A stretch of DNA of 64,000 bases from an alpha proteobacterium HIMB5 (GCA_000299095.1 CP003809.1:682001-746000); one strand, 5' to 3'; counted from the stretch's first letter, positions 31,195-42,233 are shown. The notes: generated by a model not told the origin, from the sequence alone. Translations and numbers: made by a program.

Positions 31195-31979
31195 TGAAAA
31201 AAGGTAAAAAACTTTACGAAGGAAAAGCGAAAATAATTTACGCTACATCTGATAAAAGTTTAGTAATTCAATACTTCAAAGATGATGCAACAGCTTTTAA
31301 TAACCAAAAAAAATCTCTTATTGAAGGTAAAGGTGTTTTAAATAATAGAATATCTGAACATATACTTACAAATCTAAAACAAATTGGAATTAAAAATCAT
31401 TTAATAAAAAGATTAAATATGCGTGAACAAATCATCAAACATGTTGAAATCATTCCAATTGAATTTGTATTAAGAAATGTTGCAACTGGTTCAATTACCA
31501 AAAGGTTAGGTATTGAAGATGGAACAGTTCTTAAAGAACCTTTAATTGAATACTGTTTGAAGGATGACAAATTAGGTGATCCATTAATTTCTGAAGAACA
31601 CATTTTAGTTTTTGAATGGGCAACCAAAAAAGAAATAGAGAAAATTAAAAAAATGGTTCTTCGTATCAATGACTTTATGGTTGGTATGTTTAGAGGTGTT
31701 GGGATTAAATTAATTGATTTCAAATTAGAATTTGGAAGAATAAAATTAAATGGAAGAAATGAAGTGATATTAGCTGATGAGATAAGCCCTGATACCTGTA
31801 GGTTGTGGGATAGTATTACTGACAAGAAAATGGATAAAGATAGATTTAGAAAAGATTTAGGTGATTTAATACCGGCTTATACGGAGGTTGCTAGAAGATT
31901 AGGTATCTTACATGAACAATCTAATGTATCTGCAGTGAACGTAACAAAACTTTCAAGCGTTAAGAAAAAAAGGAAATGA
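31194..31979 (+). CDS. purC: SAICAR synthase
   Basis: Joins aspartate to CAIR using ATP, the step before PurB. The family segments are [16 protein letters not shown] at the N-terminus, then [17 protein letters not shown], then [13 protein letters not shown]. The 261 residues are slightly longer than the common 237 because of a C-terminal extension. It is linked by overlaps to purB (one base) and purS (ATGA). Confidence 0.97.
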   Translation: MKKGKKLYEGKAKIIYATSDKSLVIQYFKDDATAFNNQKKSLIEGKGVLNNRISEHILTNLKQIGIKNHLIKRLNMREQIIKHVEIIPIEFVLRNVATGSITKRLGIEDGTVLKEPLIEYCLKDDKLGDPLISEEHILVFEWATKKEIEKIKKMVLRINDFMVGMFRGVGIKLIDFKLEFGRIKLNGRNEVILADEISPDTCRLWDSITDKKMDKDRFRKDLGDLIPAYTEVARRLGILHEQSNVSAVNVTKLSSVKKKRK

Positions 31980-32209
31980 AAATCTCAGTAATCATTACTC
32001 TAAAACAAGATGTATTAGACCCCCAAGGTAAAGTTATAAAACAAACTCTTAAAGGTATGGGGTTTGATAATATTGATGAAGTAAGACAAGGAAAATATTT
32101 TGAAATTAATGTTAATGAACAAGATGAAAATAAAGCTAAAGCTCAGGTTGAAGAAATGTGTAAAAAACTTTTAGCAAATCTTGTAATCGAAAATTATAAA
32201 ATTCTTTAA
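31976..32209 (+). CDS. purS: FGAM synthase subunit PurS
   Basis: Small subunit that bridges PurQ and PurL in the three-part FGAM synthase. The 77-residue sequence shows [17 protein letters not shown] and VRQGKYFEI, the family hallmarks. Its presence shows that the organism uses the split PurLQS enzyme and not the long fused PurL of gammaproteobacteria. It overlaps purC by 4 nt and precedes purQ by 8 nt. Confidence 0.95.
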   Translation: MKISVIITLKQDVLDPQGKVIKQTLKGMGFDNIDEVRQGKYFEINVNEQDENKAKAQVEEMCKKLLANLVIENYKIL

Positions 32210-32217
32210 ACTCAATA

Positions 32218-32901
32218 ATGAAATCAGCAGTAATTACTTTTCCAGGTTCAAATTGCGATAGAGATATGCATGTCGCATTAAACAAATTTGGCTTTAAAAA
32301 TAAAATGGTATGGCACAATGACAATGAGATACCAAAATCTGATTTAGTAGTGCTTCCTGGAGGTTTTTCTTATGGAGATTATTTAAGATGTGGAAGTATG
32401 GCATCAAAATCTAAGATAATGAGATCTGTAATTGATTTTGCAAAGTCCGGGGGTTTAGTTATGGGAATTTGTAATGGGTTTCAAATTTTAGTTGAAACAG
32501 GTTTGGTTCCAGGTGTTTTACTAAGAAATAAATATTTAGAATTTATTTGTAAAAATGTATTTGTAAAAGTTAATGACAAAGATAGCTCATATTTTAAATA
32601 TCTCGATAAAAAAGTACTTGAGTTTCACATTGCCCATAATGAAGGAAATTATTTTTGCAGCAAAGATCAATTAAAAGAAATAGATGATAATAACCAAGTT
32701 GCAGTTTATTATTGTAATGAACAGGGTCAAGTTGACGAACAATATAACCCTAATGGATCAATAAAAAACATAGCAGGGATTTTTAACAAAGAAAAAAATG
32801 TTCTTGGAATGATGCCCCACCCTGAAAGAATGATTGATAAGAATTTATCAGGTGAAGATGGCTCAATATTTTTTGAAAATTTAATAAACAATATCAAATA
32901 A
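32218..32901 (+). CDS. purQ: FGAM synthase glutaminase subunit PurQ
   Basis: Class I glutamine amidotransferase that supplies ammonia to PurL. The nucleophile Cys85 lies in GICNGFQI, and the His/Glu pair is in [10 protein letters not shown] near the C-terminus. The N-terminal [10 protein letters not shown] segment is typical. The 227 residues are normal. It ends one base inside purL (TAATG). Confidence 0.97.
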   Translation: MKSAVITFPGSNCDRDMHVALNKFGFKNKMVWHNDNEIPKSDLVVLPGGFSYGDYLRCGSMASKSKIMRSVIDFAKSGGLVMGICNGFQILVETGLVPGVLLRNKYLEFICKNVFVKVNDKDSSYFKYLDKKVLEFHIAHNEGNYFCSKDQLKEIDDNNQVAVYYCNEQGQVDEQYNPNGSIKNIAGIFNKEKNVLGMMPHPERMIDKNLSGEDGSIFFENLINNIK

Positions 32902-35093
32902 TGGAAGTAAACGAACAAGTCGCATTAGATCATGGTCTTAAAAAAGATGAATATGCTAAGATTTGTGAGTTATTGGGAAGAACGCCAAATATTACAGAAC
33001 TTGGTATTTTTTCTGCAATGTGGAATGAACATTGCTCCTATAAATCTTCAAGATTACATTTAAAGAAATTACCAACTAAAGGTAAAAAAGTAATTCAAGG
33101 GCCTGGAGAAAATGCTGGTGTTATTGATATAGAAGATGATGATGCAATTGTATTTAAGATAGAAAGTCATAATCACCCTTCTTTTATTGAACCCTATCAA
33201 GGAGCTGCAACGGGTGTTGGTGGTATAATGAGAGATGTTTTTACAATGGGTGCTAGACCTATTGCCAACCTTAACTCAATACATTTTGGCTCAACTCATC
33301 ATAAAAAAACTAAAAATTTATTAAGAGGTGTTGTTCATGGAATTGGTGGATACGGAAACTGTATGGGCGTTCCAACAATTGCTGGTCAAACAAGTTTTGA
33401 TAGTTCTTATAATGGCAATATCCTAGTTAATGCAATGACTCTAGGTTTAGTTAAAAAAAATAAAATTTTTTATTCAAAAGCTGCTGGTCTTGGAAAACCT
33501 GTGATTTATGTTGGATCAAAAACAGGTCGCGATGGAATTCATGGAGCAAGTATGGCCTCTGCAAGTTTTGATGATAAAATTGAAGAAAAAAAACCAACTG
33601 TACAAGTTGGAGATCCTTTTACTGAAAAGCTTTTACTTGAAGCATGTCTTGAATTAATGGCGGGAGATTCAATTATTGCAATTCAAGATATGGGTGCAGC
33701 AGGATTAACGTCTTCAAGTATTGAAATGGCTTCAAAAGGAAATTTAGGAATTGAAATTAATTTAAACAAAGTTCCTTGCAGAGAAAGTAAAATGTCTCCT
33801 TATGAAATTATGCTTTCTGAAAGTCAGGAAAGAATGTTGATTGTATTAGAAAATGGCAAAGAAGATCTTGCAAAAAAAATTTTTGATAAATGGAATTTAG
33901 ATTTTTCAGTAATTGGTAAAACAACAGATACCAAAAGAATAGAATTATTCTTTGATGACGAAAAAGTTGCAAACATTCCAGTTAACATTCTAGTTGAAAA
34001 TTCACCCATGTATGACCGTAAATGGAAGAAAGCAAAATTACCTAAGAAAAACAAAATACCAAAAAAAGATTTAACAAATTTAAAATTTAAAGATGTTTTA
34101 AAGAAAATATTATCTAATCCAAATATTTGTAGCAAACAATGGATTTGGGAACAATATGATCATACTGTCATGGGAGACACCATTCAAAAACCAGGTGGTG
34201 ATAGTGGTGTAGTGAGAGTTCATGGAACGAATAAAGCAGTAGCAGCTTCAGTGGACTCATCTGCTGTTTATTGTTGGGCTCATCCATTAACAGGTGGAAA
34301 ACAAGTAGTTTGTGAAAGTTTTAGAAATCTAATTTCAGTAGGTGCAAAACCAATTGCAATAACAAATTGTCTTAACTTTGGAAGTCCCGAGAATGTGGAA
34401 AATATGGGAGAGTTTGTTGAATGCGTTGAAGGTATTGGAGAAGCAAGTAAATATTTAAACTTTCCTGTAGTTTCAGGAAATGTATCTTTTTATAATCAAA
34501 CAAAAGATGTTGGAATAAAACCTACTCCTGCAATAGGTGGTGTTGGCTTAATTAAAGATTATTCGAAAATGATCACCATGGAATTTAAAGAAACTGGTAA
34601 TTTTGTTTTGGTTATTGGTAAAACTGAAGGTCACATAGATCAAAGTTTATTCGCAAGAAATATATTGGATGAAAAAAATGGTCCCCCTCCAGAAATAAAT
34701 CTGTTTAATGAAAAAAATAATGGAGAAACTTTATTAAAACTTATTGAAAATGATTTAATTAAAAGTGCGCACGATGTTTCTTTAGGTGGAATTATTGTAG
34801 CAATATCGAAGATGTGTATTAAAGGTAACAAAGGAATAGATATTAAAAAACCTAAATCTTTAATAAATGAATTTGAGTATTTTTTTGGAGAAGATCAAGG
34901 GAGATATATCATTGAAGTAACTAAAGATAATTTGAAAAAAGTAACAAATTTATTAACTAAAAACTCAGTTCATTATGATCAACTTGGAGAAATTAAAGAA
35001 AAAAACCTAACAATTGATAAAAAAACTGATCTTTCAGTTGACGATTTAAAAACATTTAATACAAGTTGGCTTAAGGATTACATGAGTAAATAA
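32901..35093 (+). CDS. purL: FGAM synthase subunit PurL (short form)
   Basis: ATP-dependent synthetase subunit converting FGAR to FGAM. The 730 residues match the small PurL that works with PurS and PurQ. Motifs include [14 protein letters not shown] near residue 40, [20 protein letters not shown] with the catalytic His, and [12 protein letters not shown] in the second half. It ends 1 nt before a BolA-family gene. Confidence 0.98.
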   Translation: MEVNEQVALDHGLKKDEYAKICELLGRTPNITELGIFSAMWNEHCSYKSSRLHLKKLPTKGKKVIQGPGENAGVIDIEDDDAIVFKIESHNHPSFIEPYQGAATGVGGIMRDVFTMGARPIANLNSIHFGSTHHKKTKNLLRGVVHGIGGYGNCMGVPTIAGQTSFDSSYNGNILVNAMTLGLVKKNKIFYSKAAGLGKPVIYVGSKTGRDGIHGASMASASFDDKIEEKKPTVQVGDPFTEKLLLEACLELMAGDSIIAIQDMGAAGLTSSSIEMASKGNLGIEINLNKVPCRESKMSPYEIMLSESQERMLIVLENGKEDLAKKIFDKWNLDFSVIGKTTDTKRIELFFDDEKVANIPVNILVENSPMYDRKWKKAKLPKKNKIPKKDLTNLKFKDVLKKILSNPNICSKQWIWEQYDHTVMGDTIQKPGGDSGVVRVHGTNKAVAASVDSSAVYCWAHPLTGGKQVVCESFRNLISVGAKPIAITNCLNFGSPENVENMGEFVECVEGIGEASKYLNFPVVSGNVSFYNQTKDVGIKPTPAIGGVGLIKDYSKMITMEFKETGNFVLVIGKTEGHIDQSLFARNILDEKNGPPPEINLFNEKNNGETLLKLIENDLIKSAHDVSLGGIIVAISKMCIKGNKGIDIKKPKSLINEFEYFFGEDQGRYIIEVTKDNLKKVTNLLTKNSVHYDQLGEIKEKNLTIDKKTDLSVDDLKTFNTSWLKDYMSK

Positions 35094-35094
35094 T

Positions 35095-35325
35095 ATGGCA
35101 ATGGATTTAAAAGAAATTGAAAATTATATAAAAGAAGCTTTACCTAATGCTATTGTAGAAATACAAGATTTAGCAGGTGATGGAAATCATTACTCTGCAA
35201 TTGTAACAGCGCCTGAATTTTCAGGTAAATCAAAAATTGAACAGCATAAAATGGTTTATAATTCTCTTAAGGGGAAAATGGGAAATGAACTGCATGCGCT
35301 AGCAATTAAAACAAAGGAAAAATAA
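35095..35325 (+). CDS. BolA/IbaG family protein
   Basis: Small BolA-fold protein, 76 residues. The helix-turn-helix-like core DLAGDGNHYSAIVTAPEFSGKSKIEQHKMVY includes the conserved His used with monothiol glutaredoxins to bind a [2Fe-2S] cluster (visible part: GDGNHYSAIVTAPEF). It is followed by the Grx gene after 3 nt, so the two surely act together in Fe-S cluster delivery or iron sensing. Two starts one codon apart are possible (ATGGCAATG). Confidence 0.9.
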   Translation: MAMDLKEIENYIKEALPNAIVEIQDLAGDGNHYSAIVTAPEFSGKSKIEQHKMVYNSLKGKMGNELHALAIKTKEK

Positions 35326-35328
35326 ATT

Positions 35329-35661
35329 ATGAATGACAATATCAAAAATATGATTCAAAATGAAATTGATAACAATGAAGTGTGTTTATTTATGAAAGGC
35401 ACACCTGATGCACCTCAGTGTGGATTTTCAATGGCCGTATCTAACATGTTAAAAATTCTTGAAGTAAACTTTAAAGGTATCAACGTATTGGAAAACCAAG
35501 AACTAAGAGATGGAATTAAAGTATTTAGTGACTGGCCTACTATCCCACAACTTTATATTAAAAAAGAATTTGTAGGTGGTTGCGATATTGTAAAAGAAAT
35601 GTTCGAAAACGGTGAGTTGAAACAAACTCTTGAGGCTAAAGGGATAAATTTTAAAAAATAA
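35329..35661 (+). CDS. grxD: Monothiol glutaredoxin (Grx4/GrxD type)
   Basis: Fe-S cluster carrier protein. The single active-site Cys31 lies in CGFS (residues 31-34), with KGTPDAPQ just before it. The glutathione-binding segments WPTIPQLYIKKEFVGGCDI are typical, with WPTIPQLYIKKEFVGG clearly visible. The 110 residues match Grx4. It lies beside the BolA-family gene, a common partner pair. Its stop codon directly abuts the stop codon of rpsD on the other strand. Confidence 0.95.
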   Translation: MNDNIKNMIQNEIDNNEVCLFMKGTPDAPQCGFSMAVSNMLKILEVNFKGINVLENQELRDGIKVFSDWPTIPQLYIKKEFVGGCDIVKEMFENGELKQTLEAKGINFKK

Positions 35662-36279
35662 TTATCTAGAGTAATATTCAATTACTAAATTTGGTTCCAT
35701 CATTACTGGATATGGAACTTCTTCAAACTTAGGTACTCTTACAAATTTAAGTTTTTTATTTTTCTCATCCATTTGGATGTATTCTGGAATCTCTCTTTCT
35801 TTGCTAGCAAGAGCGATATCTATAATTGCCAATTGTTTTGATTTATCTCTAATTTCAATTGAATCTTCTTCTTTCACTAAGTAACTAGCAATGTTCACTT
35901 TTTTTCCATTTACTTTAACGTGATTGTGATTGATTAATTGTCTTGCTGAAAATATTGTAGTTGCAAATTTTGCTCTGTAAATTACTGCATCTAATCTTCT
36001 CTCTAATAATCCAATTAGATTTTCGCTCGTATCGCCTTTAAGCATTGTAGCTTTTTGATACATATTTCTAAACTGTCTCTCATTCATGTTTCCATAATAA
36101 GATTTTAATTTTTGTTTTGCTTGTAACTGAATACCATAATCTGAGGGTTTAGATGTTTTTGTTTGACCGTGTTGTCCAGGTCCATATGCTCTGGTGTTAA
36201 ATGGGCTTTTTGGTCTACCCCATAAGTTTACCTTTAATCTTCTGTCTACTTTATGTTTAGAGTTTAATCTTTTTGTCAT
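35662..36279 (-). CDS. rpsD: 30S ribosomal protein S4
   Basis: Primary 16S rRNA-binding protein at the mRNA entrance. The 205 residues begin [21 protein letters not shown] and contain the S4 RNA-binding domain ([34 protein letters not shown]). It has no N-terminal zinc cysteines. It is separated from the spc operon and is here the last gene of the cysS-cimA-trmJ series, converging on grxD. Confidence 0.97.
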   Translation of the reverse strand: MTKRLNSKHKVDRRLKVNLWGRPKSPFNTRAYGPGQHGQTKTSKPSDYGIQLQAKQKLKSYYGNMNERQFRNMYQKATMLKGDTSENLIGLLERRLDAVIYRAKFATTIFSARQLINHNHVKVNGKKVNIASYLVKEEDSIEIRDKSKQLAIIDIALASKEREIPEYIQMDEKNKKLKFVRVPKFEEVPYPVMMEPNLVIEYYSR

Positions 36280-36318
36280 ATGATGTCGGCTTTATAAACT
36301 TAGTTTTTGGTTTGTCAA

Positions 36319-37032
36319 TCAACGTTTTTTTCCCAAACTAGCAAATACGCTGGATAAAATTCGAGTTTCTTTATCAGATAATTCCATTTTATAGAAAATA
36401 TTCCTCAAATTTTCTAACATGATAGGTTTTTTCTCTTCAGGCTTGAAAAAGTTAATTGAATCGAGATTTTGGATACAAAGGCTAGCCATAGCTAATATCT
36501 CTTGTCTAGATGCAGATTTAACTTTTTTTGATCTTTTATAATCAAAAGACTTTGATTTTAAAATGCTAGAAACATACTGAGCAATGATAATTAAGCTATG
36601 AGATAAATTTAAAGATTTAAATTGAGGATTAGTTGGAATTTGAAGTGTGTAATTTGCATAACTAATTTCATTATTTGATAATCCTGATGCTTCAGATCCA
36701 AATAAAAAGCCAACTTTCTTATTAAAATCAATTTTTTTCAAATCCTCTAATGAAATATGTTTGATGTTCTTATTTCTAAATCTTGCTGATGTAGCTATTA
36801 AATAATCTATTTTTTCTACAGCTGGACCTAATTCATCAAATATTTTAGATTTATCAATAATATTTTTGGCTCCAACTGATGTAGCTAGTATCTTATCATT
36901 TGGATAAATAGGCTTTGGATCAACCACAGTTAAATTACTAAAGTTGAAATTTTTTAAAGCTCTGGCACAAGCTCCTATGTTTTCAGATAATTGAGGTTTA
37001 TGAAGAATAAAAGTAATGTTCTTTGTTTTCAC
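36319..37032 (-). CDS. trmJ: TrmJ-like RNA 2'-O-methyltransferase (SPOUT)
   Basis: Predicted to methylate the ribose at position 32 of tRNAs, by homology to TrmJ. Motif 1 is LSENIGACARALKNFNF, motif 2 is GFLFGSEASGLSNNE, and motif 3 is SLNLSHSLIIIAQYV. The 237 residues include the C-terminal helical extension typical for TrmJ (RNIFYKMELSDKETRILSS). It lies 2 nt after cimA and 39 nt before rpsD. The substrate is inferred; another SpoU-family target is possible. Confidence 0.85.
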   Translation of the reverse strand: MKTKNITFILHKPQLSENIGACARALKNFNFSNLTVVDPKPIYPNDKILATSVGAKNIIDKSKIFDELGPAVEKIDYLIATSARFRNKNIKHISLEDLKKIDFNKKVGFLFGSEASGLSNNEISYANYTLQIPTNPQFKSLNLSHSLIIIAQYVSSILKSKSFDYKRSKKVKSASRQEILAMASLCIQNLDSINFFKPEEKKPIMLENLRNIFYKMELSDKETRILSSVFASLGKKR

Positions 37033-37034
37033 AG

Positions 37035-38636
37035 TTATTTACTAGCTGGAGCATTATCTTTAAATAATTTGTAATCCAAACTATCTATTAATGCTTTAAA
37101 AGATGCATCAATTATATTTGGAGATACACCAATTGTGAACCAATTTTTACCTTTCGAGTCTGTACTCTCAATTGAAACTCTTGTTACTGCTTCTGTTCCA
37201 GTATTTAAAATCCTTACTTTGTAGTCTACTAATTTTAAATCTTTTAAATACTTTGAATATTTTGAAATTTTATCAATGTTATTTCTAATAGCATTATCTA
37301 ATGCATTAACTGGACCGTTCCCTTCACCTTCACAAACAATTGTTTCGCCATCTACTTCTAATTGTGCTTTTGCAGAAGAAATAATTTCACCAGATTTATT
37401 CTTCTTAACTCCAACATCATACTCGTTAATTGAAATATATCTTGGTATCTCACCCATTATTCTTCTTGCTAACAATTCAAATGATGCATCAGCACCATCA
37501 TAACTATAACCAATAAATTCTCTGTCTTTTACTTCGTCTAATAGTTTTTTTATTTTTGGATTATCTTCTTCAAAATCAACATTTAAACTTTTCAATCTTG
37601 AAACAATGTTTGATTTTCCTGATTGATCTGACACAACAATATTTCTTGAGTTGCCAACTTCTTCAGGATCAATATGTTCATAAGTTTTAGGATCCTTTTG
37701 TACAGCTGAAACATGCAATCCTCCTTTATGAGAAAAAGCTGCTGCACCAACATAGGGTAAATGTTTATTTGGTTTTCTATTCAAAATTTCATCTAGCAAT
37801 CTTGAACATTGAGTTAAATTTTTAATGTGATTTGATTTAATATTCATTTCAAATTTATCATAAAAATATTTTTTTAAATAAAAAGTTGGAATTAATGACA
37901 TTAAATTAGCATTACCACATCTTTCACCTAAGCCATTTATGGTACCTTGAACTTGTCTTACACCTGCCATTACAGCAGCTAAAGAGTTTGATACTGCATT
38001 TCCTGTATCATTATGTGCATGGATACCTAAATTTTTTCCTGGAATAAACTTTGTAACTTCTGAGACAATATTTGAAACTTCATGAGGTAAAGTTCCTCCA
38101 TTGGTATCACAAAGTACAATCCATCTTGCACCTTTTTCATAAGCAGCTTTTAAACAGGAAATTGCATAATCTTTATTTGCTTTGTAACCATCAAAAAAAT
38201 GTTCTGCATCAAACATGAATTCTTTTTTTTGTTCAACAAAATGCGATGCACTCTCGCTTATATTAGATAAATTTTCATCATTAGAAATTCCTAATGCAAC
38301 ATCAACATGAAAATCCCAAGATTTTCCAACCAAACAAACTGCATTAGTATTTGAATTCATTAAAGCAGATAAACCAGGATCATTTTCTGCACTTCTTCCA
38401 GATCTTTTAGTCATACCAAAACAAGTTAGGACTGCATTTTTAAAGTTATGTTTTTTTTGAAAAAATTCTGTATCTGTTGGATTTGCACCTGGCCATCCAC
38501 CTTCAATATAATCAACACCAAGATTGTCTAACGCAGATGCTATTTTTTCTTTATCATCTACTGAAAAATCTACACCTTGTGTTTGTGCACCATCTCTAAG
38601 TGTTGTATCAAAAATGTATAATCTCTCTTTACTCAT
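37035..38636 (-). CDS. cimA: (R)-citramalate synthase
   Basis: Condenses pyruvate with acetyl-CoA to give citramalate, the threonine-independent entry to isoleucine. The TIM-barrel part has DTTLRDGAQTQGVDFS, a WIVLCDTNGGTLPHE strand and the GIHAHNDTGNAVSNSLAAV metal site. The C-terminal regulatory LeuA dimer domain follows (about residues 400-520). At 533 residues it is the long CimA type rather than LeuA. It overlaps cysS by 4 nt. 2-isopropylmalate synthase is the less likely alternative because of the early GANPTDTEFF segment. Confidence 0.88.
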   Translation of the reverse strand: MSKERLYIFDTTLRDGAQTQGVDFSVDDKEKIASALDNLGVDYIEGGWPGANPTDTEFFQKKHNFKNAVLTCFGMTKRSGRSAENDPGLSALMNSNTNAVCLVGKSWDFHVDVALGISNDENLSNISESASHFVEQKKEFMFDAEHFFDGYKANKDYAISCLKAAYEKGARWIVLCDTNGGTLPHEVSNIVSEVTKFIPGKNLGIHAHNDTGNAVSNSLAAVMAGVRQVQGTINGLGERCGNANLMSLIPTFYLKKYFYDKFEMNIKSNHIKNLTQCSRLLDEILNRKPNKHLPYVGAAAFSHKGGLHVSAVQKDPKTYEHIDPEEVGNSRNIVVSDQSGKSNIVSRLKSLNVDFEEDNPKIKKLLDEVKDREFIGYSYDGADASFELLARRIMGEIPRYISINEYDVGVKKNKSGEIISSAKAQLEVDGETIVCEGEGNGPVNALDNAIRNNIDKISKYSKYLKDLKLVDYKVRILNTGTEAVTRVSIESTDSKGKNWFTIGVSPNIIDASFKALIDSLDYKLFKDNAPASK

Positions 38637-39991
38637 TTAAATTTCCAGACGGTTTTACCATCTTTGTCTTCTATTAAAACACCTTTGTCTAAAAGTTCAT
38701 TTCTTATCTCATCTGCTTTTTGATAGTTTTTTTCAGCTCTTGCTTTATTTCTTTCATTAATCTTATCTTCAATTTCCTTCTCAGATAAAGAAGCATTTTT
38801 TTTCTTAAAAATTACCCACTCTTCTTTTGTTTCAGTTAAAAAACCTACAAACTTACAAGCAGATATAAAAGTTTTTTTATCATCATCTGTTCCATTTACT
38901 GCGCTATCATAAAGTTTATGAAGATTAGCAATATAGCCTGGCGTGTTCAAATCTTCATATAGAGGTAAAATTATTTCATCTGTTATACTAACCGTTTCAA
39001 ATTTTTGATCATAAATTTTGTACCATTTATCAAGTGTGTTTTGACAATCTTTTAAAAGTTTATCGTTCCAATCCAAAGGTTGTTTGTAATGCGCACTCAT
39101 TAAGGCAAATCTAATTACCTGACCACTGATGTTGCCTTCTCTAAAATTTTTTATCTTTATAATGTTGCCTTGAGACTTTGCCATTTTTTCATTCGACTTT
39201 GTAAGGAAAGCGTTGTGAACCCAATAATTTGCAAATGTTTTGGTGCTATTAGCGCATCTTGATTGAGCTATTTCATTTTCATGATGAGGAAAAATTAAAT
39301 CTATACCTCCTCCATGAATATCAAATTCATCTCCTAAAAATTTCTTAGACATTGCAGAACATTCTAAATGCCAACCAGGTCTTCCTCTCCCCCATGGAGA
39401 ATCCCATCCTGGTTCATCTTCATTTGAAGGTTTCCATAAAACAAAATCCTCAGAATTTTTCTTATTATCACTTACTTCAATTCTAGAACCAGCAATTAAC
39501 TCATCTAATTTTTTATTTGAAAGTTTTCCATAGTCTTCAAATTTTTTAACTTCAAAATAAACATGCTTTTCATTTTCATAAGCAAAACCTTTTGAGATCA
39601 AAGTTTTTGTCATCTCAATCATTAAATCAATATGTTCAGTCGCTTTTGGTTGGTGATTGGGCTCTTCACATTTTAAAAACTCACAATCTTCAGCAAAGCT
39701 TTTAATAATTTTGTCAGTAAGTTCTTTTATTGAAATATTATTTTCTTTTGCAAAATTAATAATTTTGTCATCTACATCAGTGATATTTCTTACATAATTT
39801 ACTGATTTAAATTTATTTTTTAAAACTTTGAATAAAATATCAAATATGACTAGTGGCCGAGCATTACCTATGTGAGGATCATTGTATACAGTAGGTCCAC
39901 AAACATACATTCTAACATTATTATCATCCATAGGAACAAATTGTTCACGCTTGTTTGATAAATTATTTGTTAAATAAATTTCTTTAGCCAT
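38633..39991 (-). CDS. cysS: Cysteinyl-tRNA synthetase
   Basis: Charges tRNA-Cys. Class I signatures are present: the HIGH-like HIGN in VYNDPHIGNARP and the KMSKS-like KMAKSQGN. Zinc ligands sit at Cys in MYVCGPTV and ECSAMS and at HHENEIAQ. The 452 residues are normal. It is in a leftward series downstream of nadE (45 nt) and overlaps cimA. Confidence 0.97.
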   Translation of the reverse strand: MAKEIYLTNNLSNKREQFVPMDDNNVRMYVCGPTVYNDPHIGNARPLVIFDILFKVLKNKFKSVNYVRNITDVDDKIINFAKENNISIKELTDKIIKSFAEDCEFLKCEEPNHQPKATEHIDLMIEMTKTLISKGFAYENEKHVYFEVKKFEDYGKLSNKKLDELIAGSRIEVSDNKKNSEDFVLWKPSNEDEPGWDSPWGRGRPGWHLECSAMSKKFLGDEFDIHGGGIDLIFPHHENEIAQSRCANSTKTFANYWVHNAFLTKSNEKMAKSQGNIIKIKNFREGNISGQVIRFALMSAHYKQPLDWNDKLLKDCQNTLDKWYKIYDQKFETVSITDEIILPLYEDLNTPGYIANLHKLYDSAVNGTDDDKKTFISACKFVGFLTETKEEWVIFKKKNASLSEKEIEDKINERNKARAEKNYQKADEIRNELLDKGVLIEDKDGKTVWKFK

Positions 39992-40036
39992 AAAAATATG
40001 AATATACTTAAAATTATGATTTGTGAATCAAATTGA

Positions 40037-40774
40037 TTAGTTAGGAATTTTACACACTGGAATTGGCTCCATTTTGTGTAAATTTTGACTACGAATTTTT
40101 TCGTATTTTTCTCTGTGAGGAGAACTTGGATTTACCATAGCATCTTCAAGCTCAGGATATTTAAAACCTAATTGCCCTTCATCAGTTCTACCATCATCCC
40201 ATAATCCATCAGTTGGATCAGCTTTAATAATTTCATTAAGTATACCCAGCTCTTTACCTAATTCCCAAACTTCTGTTTTATTGCAATCTGCTATTGGAGA
40301 AATATCAACTCCCCCATCACCATATTTTGTATAAAAACCTACTCCAAAATCCTCTACTTTATTTCCAGTTCCAACAACAATACCTTTATTAGCTGCAGCT
40401 ACTTGATAAAGTGTTGTCATTCTTAATCTTGCTCTTGAATTTGCAAATCCATGCTCATTGTCAAATTTACTCAAACTTTTTGTAAAACTCTCAAATAAAT
40501 TATCTAAATTTATTGTATGAGCTTCAACATTTTTAAAGTTTTCTAATAACCATTTTTGATGTTTTAAACTTAAATCATGTTGATTTGATTTTTGTTTAAT
40601 TGGCATAGTAAGCACTATTGTTCTTAATCCTGTCATAGCACTTAGAGTACTTGAAACCGATGAGTCGATACCACCCGAAATTCCAATAACTAAAGACTCA
40701 GCCTTTGATGGCATTCCTAGTGCATAATCTTTAATCCAACTGGAAATGTATTTGACTTTTTCTGTGACGTTCAT
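40037..40774 (-). CDS. nadE: NH3-dependent NAD+ synthetase
   Basis: Makes NAD from nicotinic acid adenine dinucleotide and ATP. The ATP pyrophosphatase P-loop is GISGGIDSSVSS (about residues 32-43). Later motifs are GTGNKVEDFGVGFYTKYGDGG, shown in part as GTGNKVEDFGVGFYTK, and DISPIADCNKTEVWELG. The 245-residue form lacks the glutaminase domain and therefore uses free ammonia. nadK of the same pathway lies 16 kb away. Confidence 0.95.
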   Translation of the reverse strand: MNVTEKVKYISSWIKDYALGMPSKAESLVIGISGGIDSSVSSTLSAMTGLRTIVLTMPIKQKSNQHDLSLKHQKWLLENFKNVEAHTINLDNLFESFTKSLSKFDNEHGFANSRARLRMTTLYQVAAANKGIVVGTGNKVEDFGVGFYTKYGDGGVDISPIADCNKTEVWELGKELGILNEIIKADPTDGLWDDGRTDEGQLGFKYPELEDAMVNPSSPHREKYEKIRSQNLHKMEPIPVCKIPN

Positions 40775-40813
40775 AGCTATTACATAAACAGACTATTGAT
40801 TAAATTCAATATT

Positions 40814-42193
40814 CTAAGATGCCGCTTGAACTGCGTTTTTAGAATAACTGCTATTCTTTTTAATCTCATCTGAGATTAAAAAGGCTAATTCTAGAGCTTG
40901 ATTAGCATTTAATCTTGGATCACAGTGTGTGTGATATCTAGATGACAAATCTTCATCTGAAATTTTTTGTGCGCCTCCAGTACATTCAGTAACGTTTTGA
41001 CCAGTTAACTCAATGTGTAAACCACCAGCATAACTACCTTCACTTTGGTGACATTCAAAAACATTTTTAACTTCTTTTAATACATCATTAAAAGGTCTAG
41101 TTTTATATCCTGAAGTTGCTTTAATTGTATTTCCATGGCAAGGATCGCAAGACCAAATTACGTTTATACCTTCTTTTTTAATTGCTCTAATTAATTTTGG
41201 TAAAAACTTGGAAACTTTGTCATGACCAAATCTAGATATTAAAGTGATTTTACCTTTTTCATTTTGTGGATTTATTTTATTACATAAATTAATTAGATCT
41301 TGAGGTTCTAAAGTTGGACCACATTTAATTCCGATAGGATTTTCTATTCCTCTACAAAATTCAACGTGTCCACCATCTAATTGTCTTGTTCTATCCCCTA
41401 TCCACACAAAATGAGCAGAAGTATCATGATTCTCTCCGGTAGTTGAATCTGTTCTCGTCATTGCCTCTTCATAAGGTAAATGCAAACCTTCATGCGAAGT
41501 CCAAAAGTTAACTGTCTTTAATCTTCTATTAAAGTCAGAATTAATTCCACAAGCATCCATAAATGCTAATGCCTTTTCAATGCTATCTTCTAATTCTTTA
41601 AATTTTTTTGCTTCAGGAGTATTTTTAATAAATCCTAAATTCCAAGTGTGAACTTTTTTCAAATCAGCAAATCCACCATGTGAAAATGCTCTAATTAAAT
41701 TTAAAGTTGCTGCAGCTTGTGAGTAAGCTTTAAATAATCTTTTTGGATCTGGTATTCTTGCTTTTTCATTAAACTCAATACCATTAATATTATCACCAAG
41801 ATAACTTGGTAACTCAACACCATCTTTTACTTCGATTGGTGAACTTCTTGGTTTAGAAAATTGACCAGCAATTCTTCCAACTTTAACAACTGGTAAAGAA
41901 GCTGAATAAGTTAGAACTAATGACATTTGTAAAATTAATTTAAAAGTATCTCTAATGTTATCTGGATTAAATTCTGCAAAACTTTCTGCACAGTCTCCAC
42001 CTTGAAGAAGAAATGCTTTACCATCAACTACATCGGCTAATTGCGATTTCAAATGTCTGGTCTCACCAGCAAAAACTAATGGTGGAAAAGATCTAATTTT
42101 ATTTAGAACTTGATCCAACTCTGCCTGATCAGGATAATCAGGAATGTGTTTTACAGGATAATCTCTCCAACTATTTATTTTCCAATTGCTCAT
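40814..42193 (-). CDS. aroG: DAHP synthase, class II (plant-type)
   Basis: First step of the shikimate pathway, joining PEP and erythrose-4-phosphate. The sequence is of the class II family: RSFPPLVFAGETRHLKSQL, then LLQGGDCAESFAEF with the metal-binding Cys, and WSCDPCHGNTIKATSGYK. The 459 residues match this class. It is the third gene of the leftward series after glmS. The symbol is the generic one; the class II enzymes are also called AroAII. Confidence 0.93.
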   Translation of the reverse strand: MSNWKINSWRDYPVKHIPDYPDQAELDQVLNKIRSFPPLVFAGETRHLKSQLADVVDGKAFLLQGGDCAESFAEFNPDNIRDTFKLILQMSLVLTYSASLPVVKVGRIAGQFSKPRSSPIEVKDGVELPSYLGDNINGIEFNEKARIPDPKRLFKAYSQAAATLNLIRAFSHGGFADLKKVHTWNLGFIKNTPEAKKFKELEDSIEKALAFMDACGINSDFNRRLKTVNFWTSHEGLHLPYEEAMTRTDSTTGENHDTSAHFVWIGDRTRQLDGGHVEFCRGIENPIGIKCGPTLEPQDLINLCNKINPQNEKGKITLISRFGHDKVSKFLPKLIRAIKKEGINVIWSCDPCHGNTIKATSGYKTRPFNDVLKEVKNVFECHQSEGSYAGGLHIELTGQNVTECTGGAQKISDEDLSSRYHTHCDPRLNANQALELAFLISDEIKKNSSYSKNAVQAAS

Positions 42194-42233
42194 AATTTTT
42201 TCAACTAGAAAGTGTTGTAGCAGAGATTAGAAT

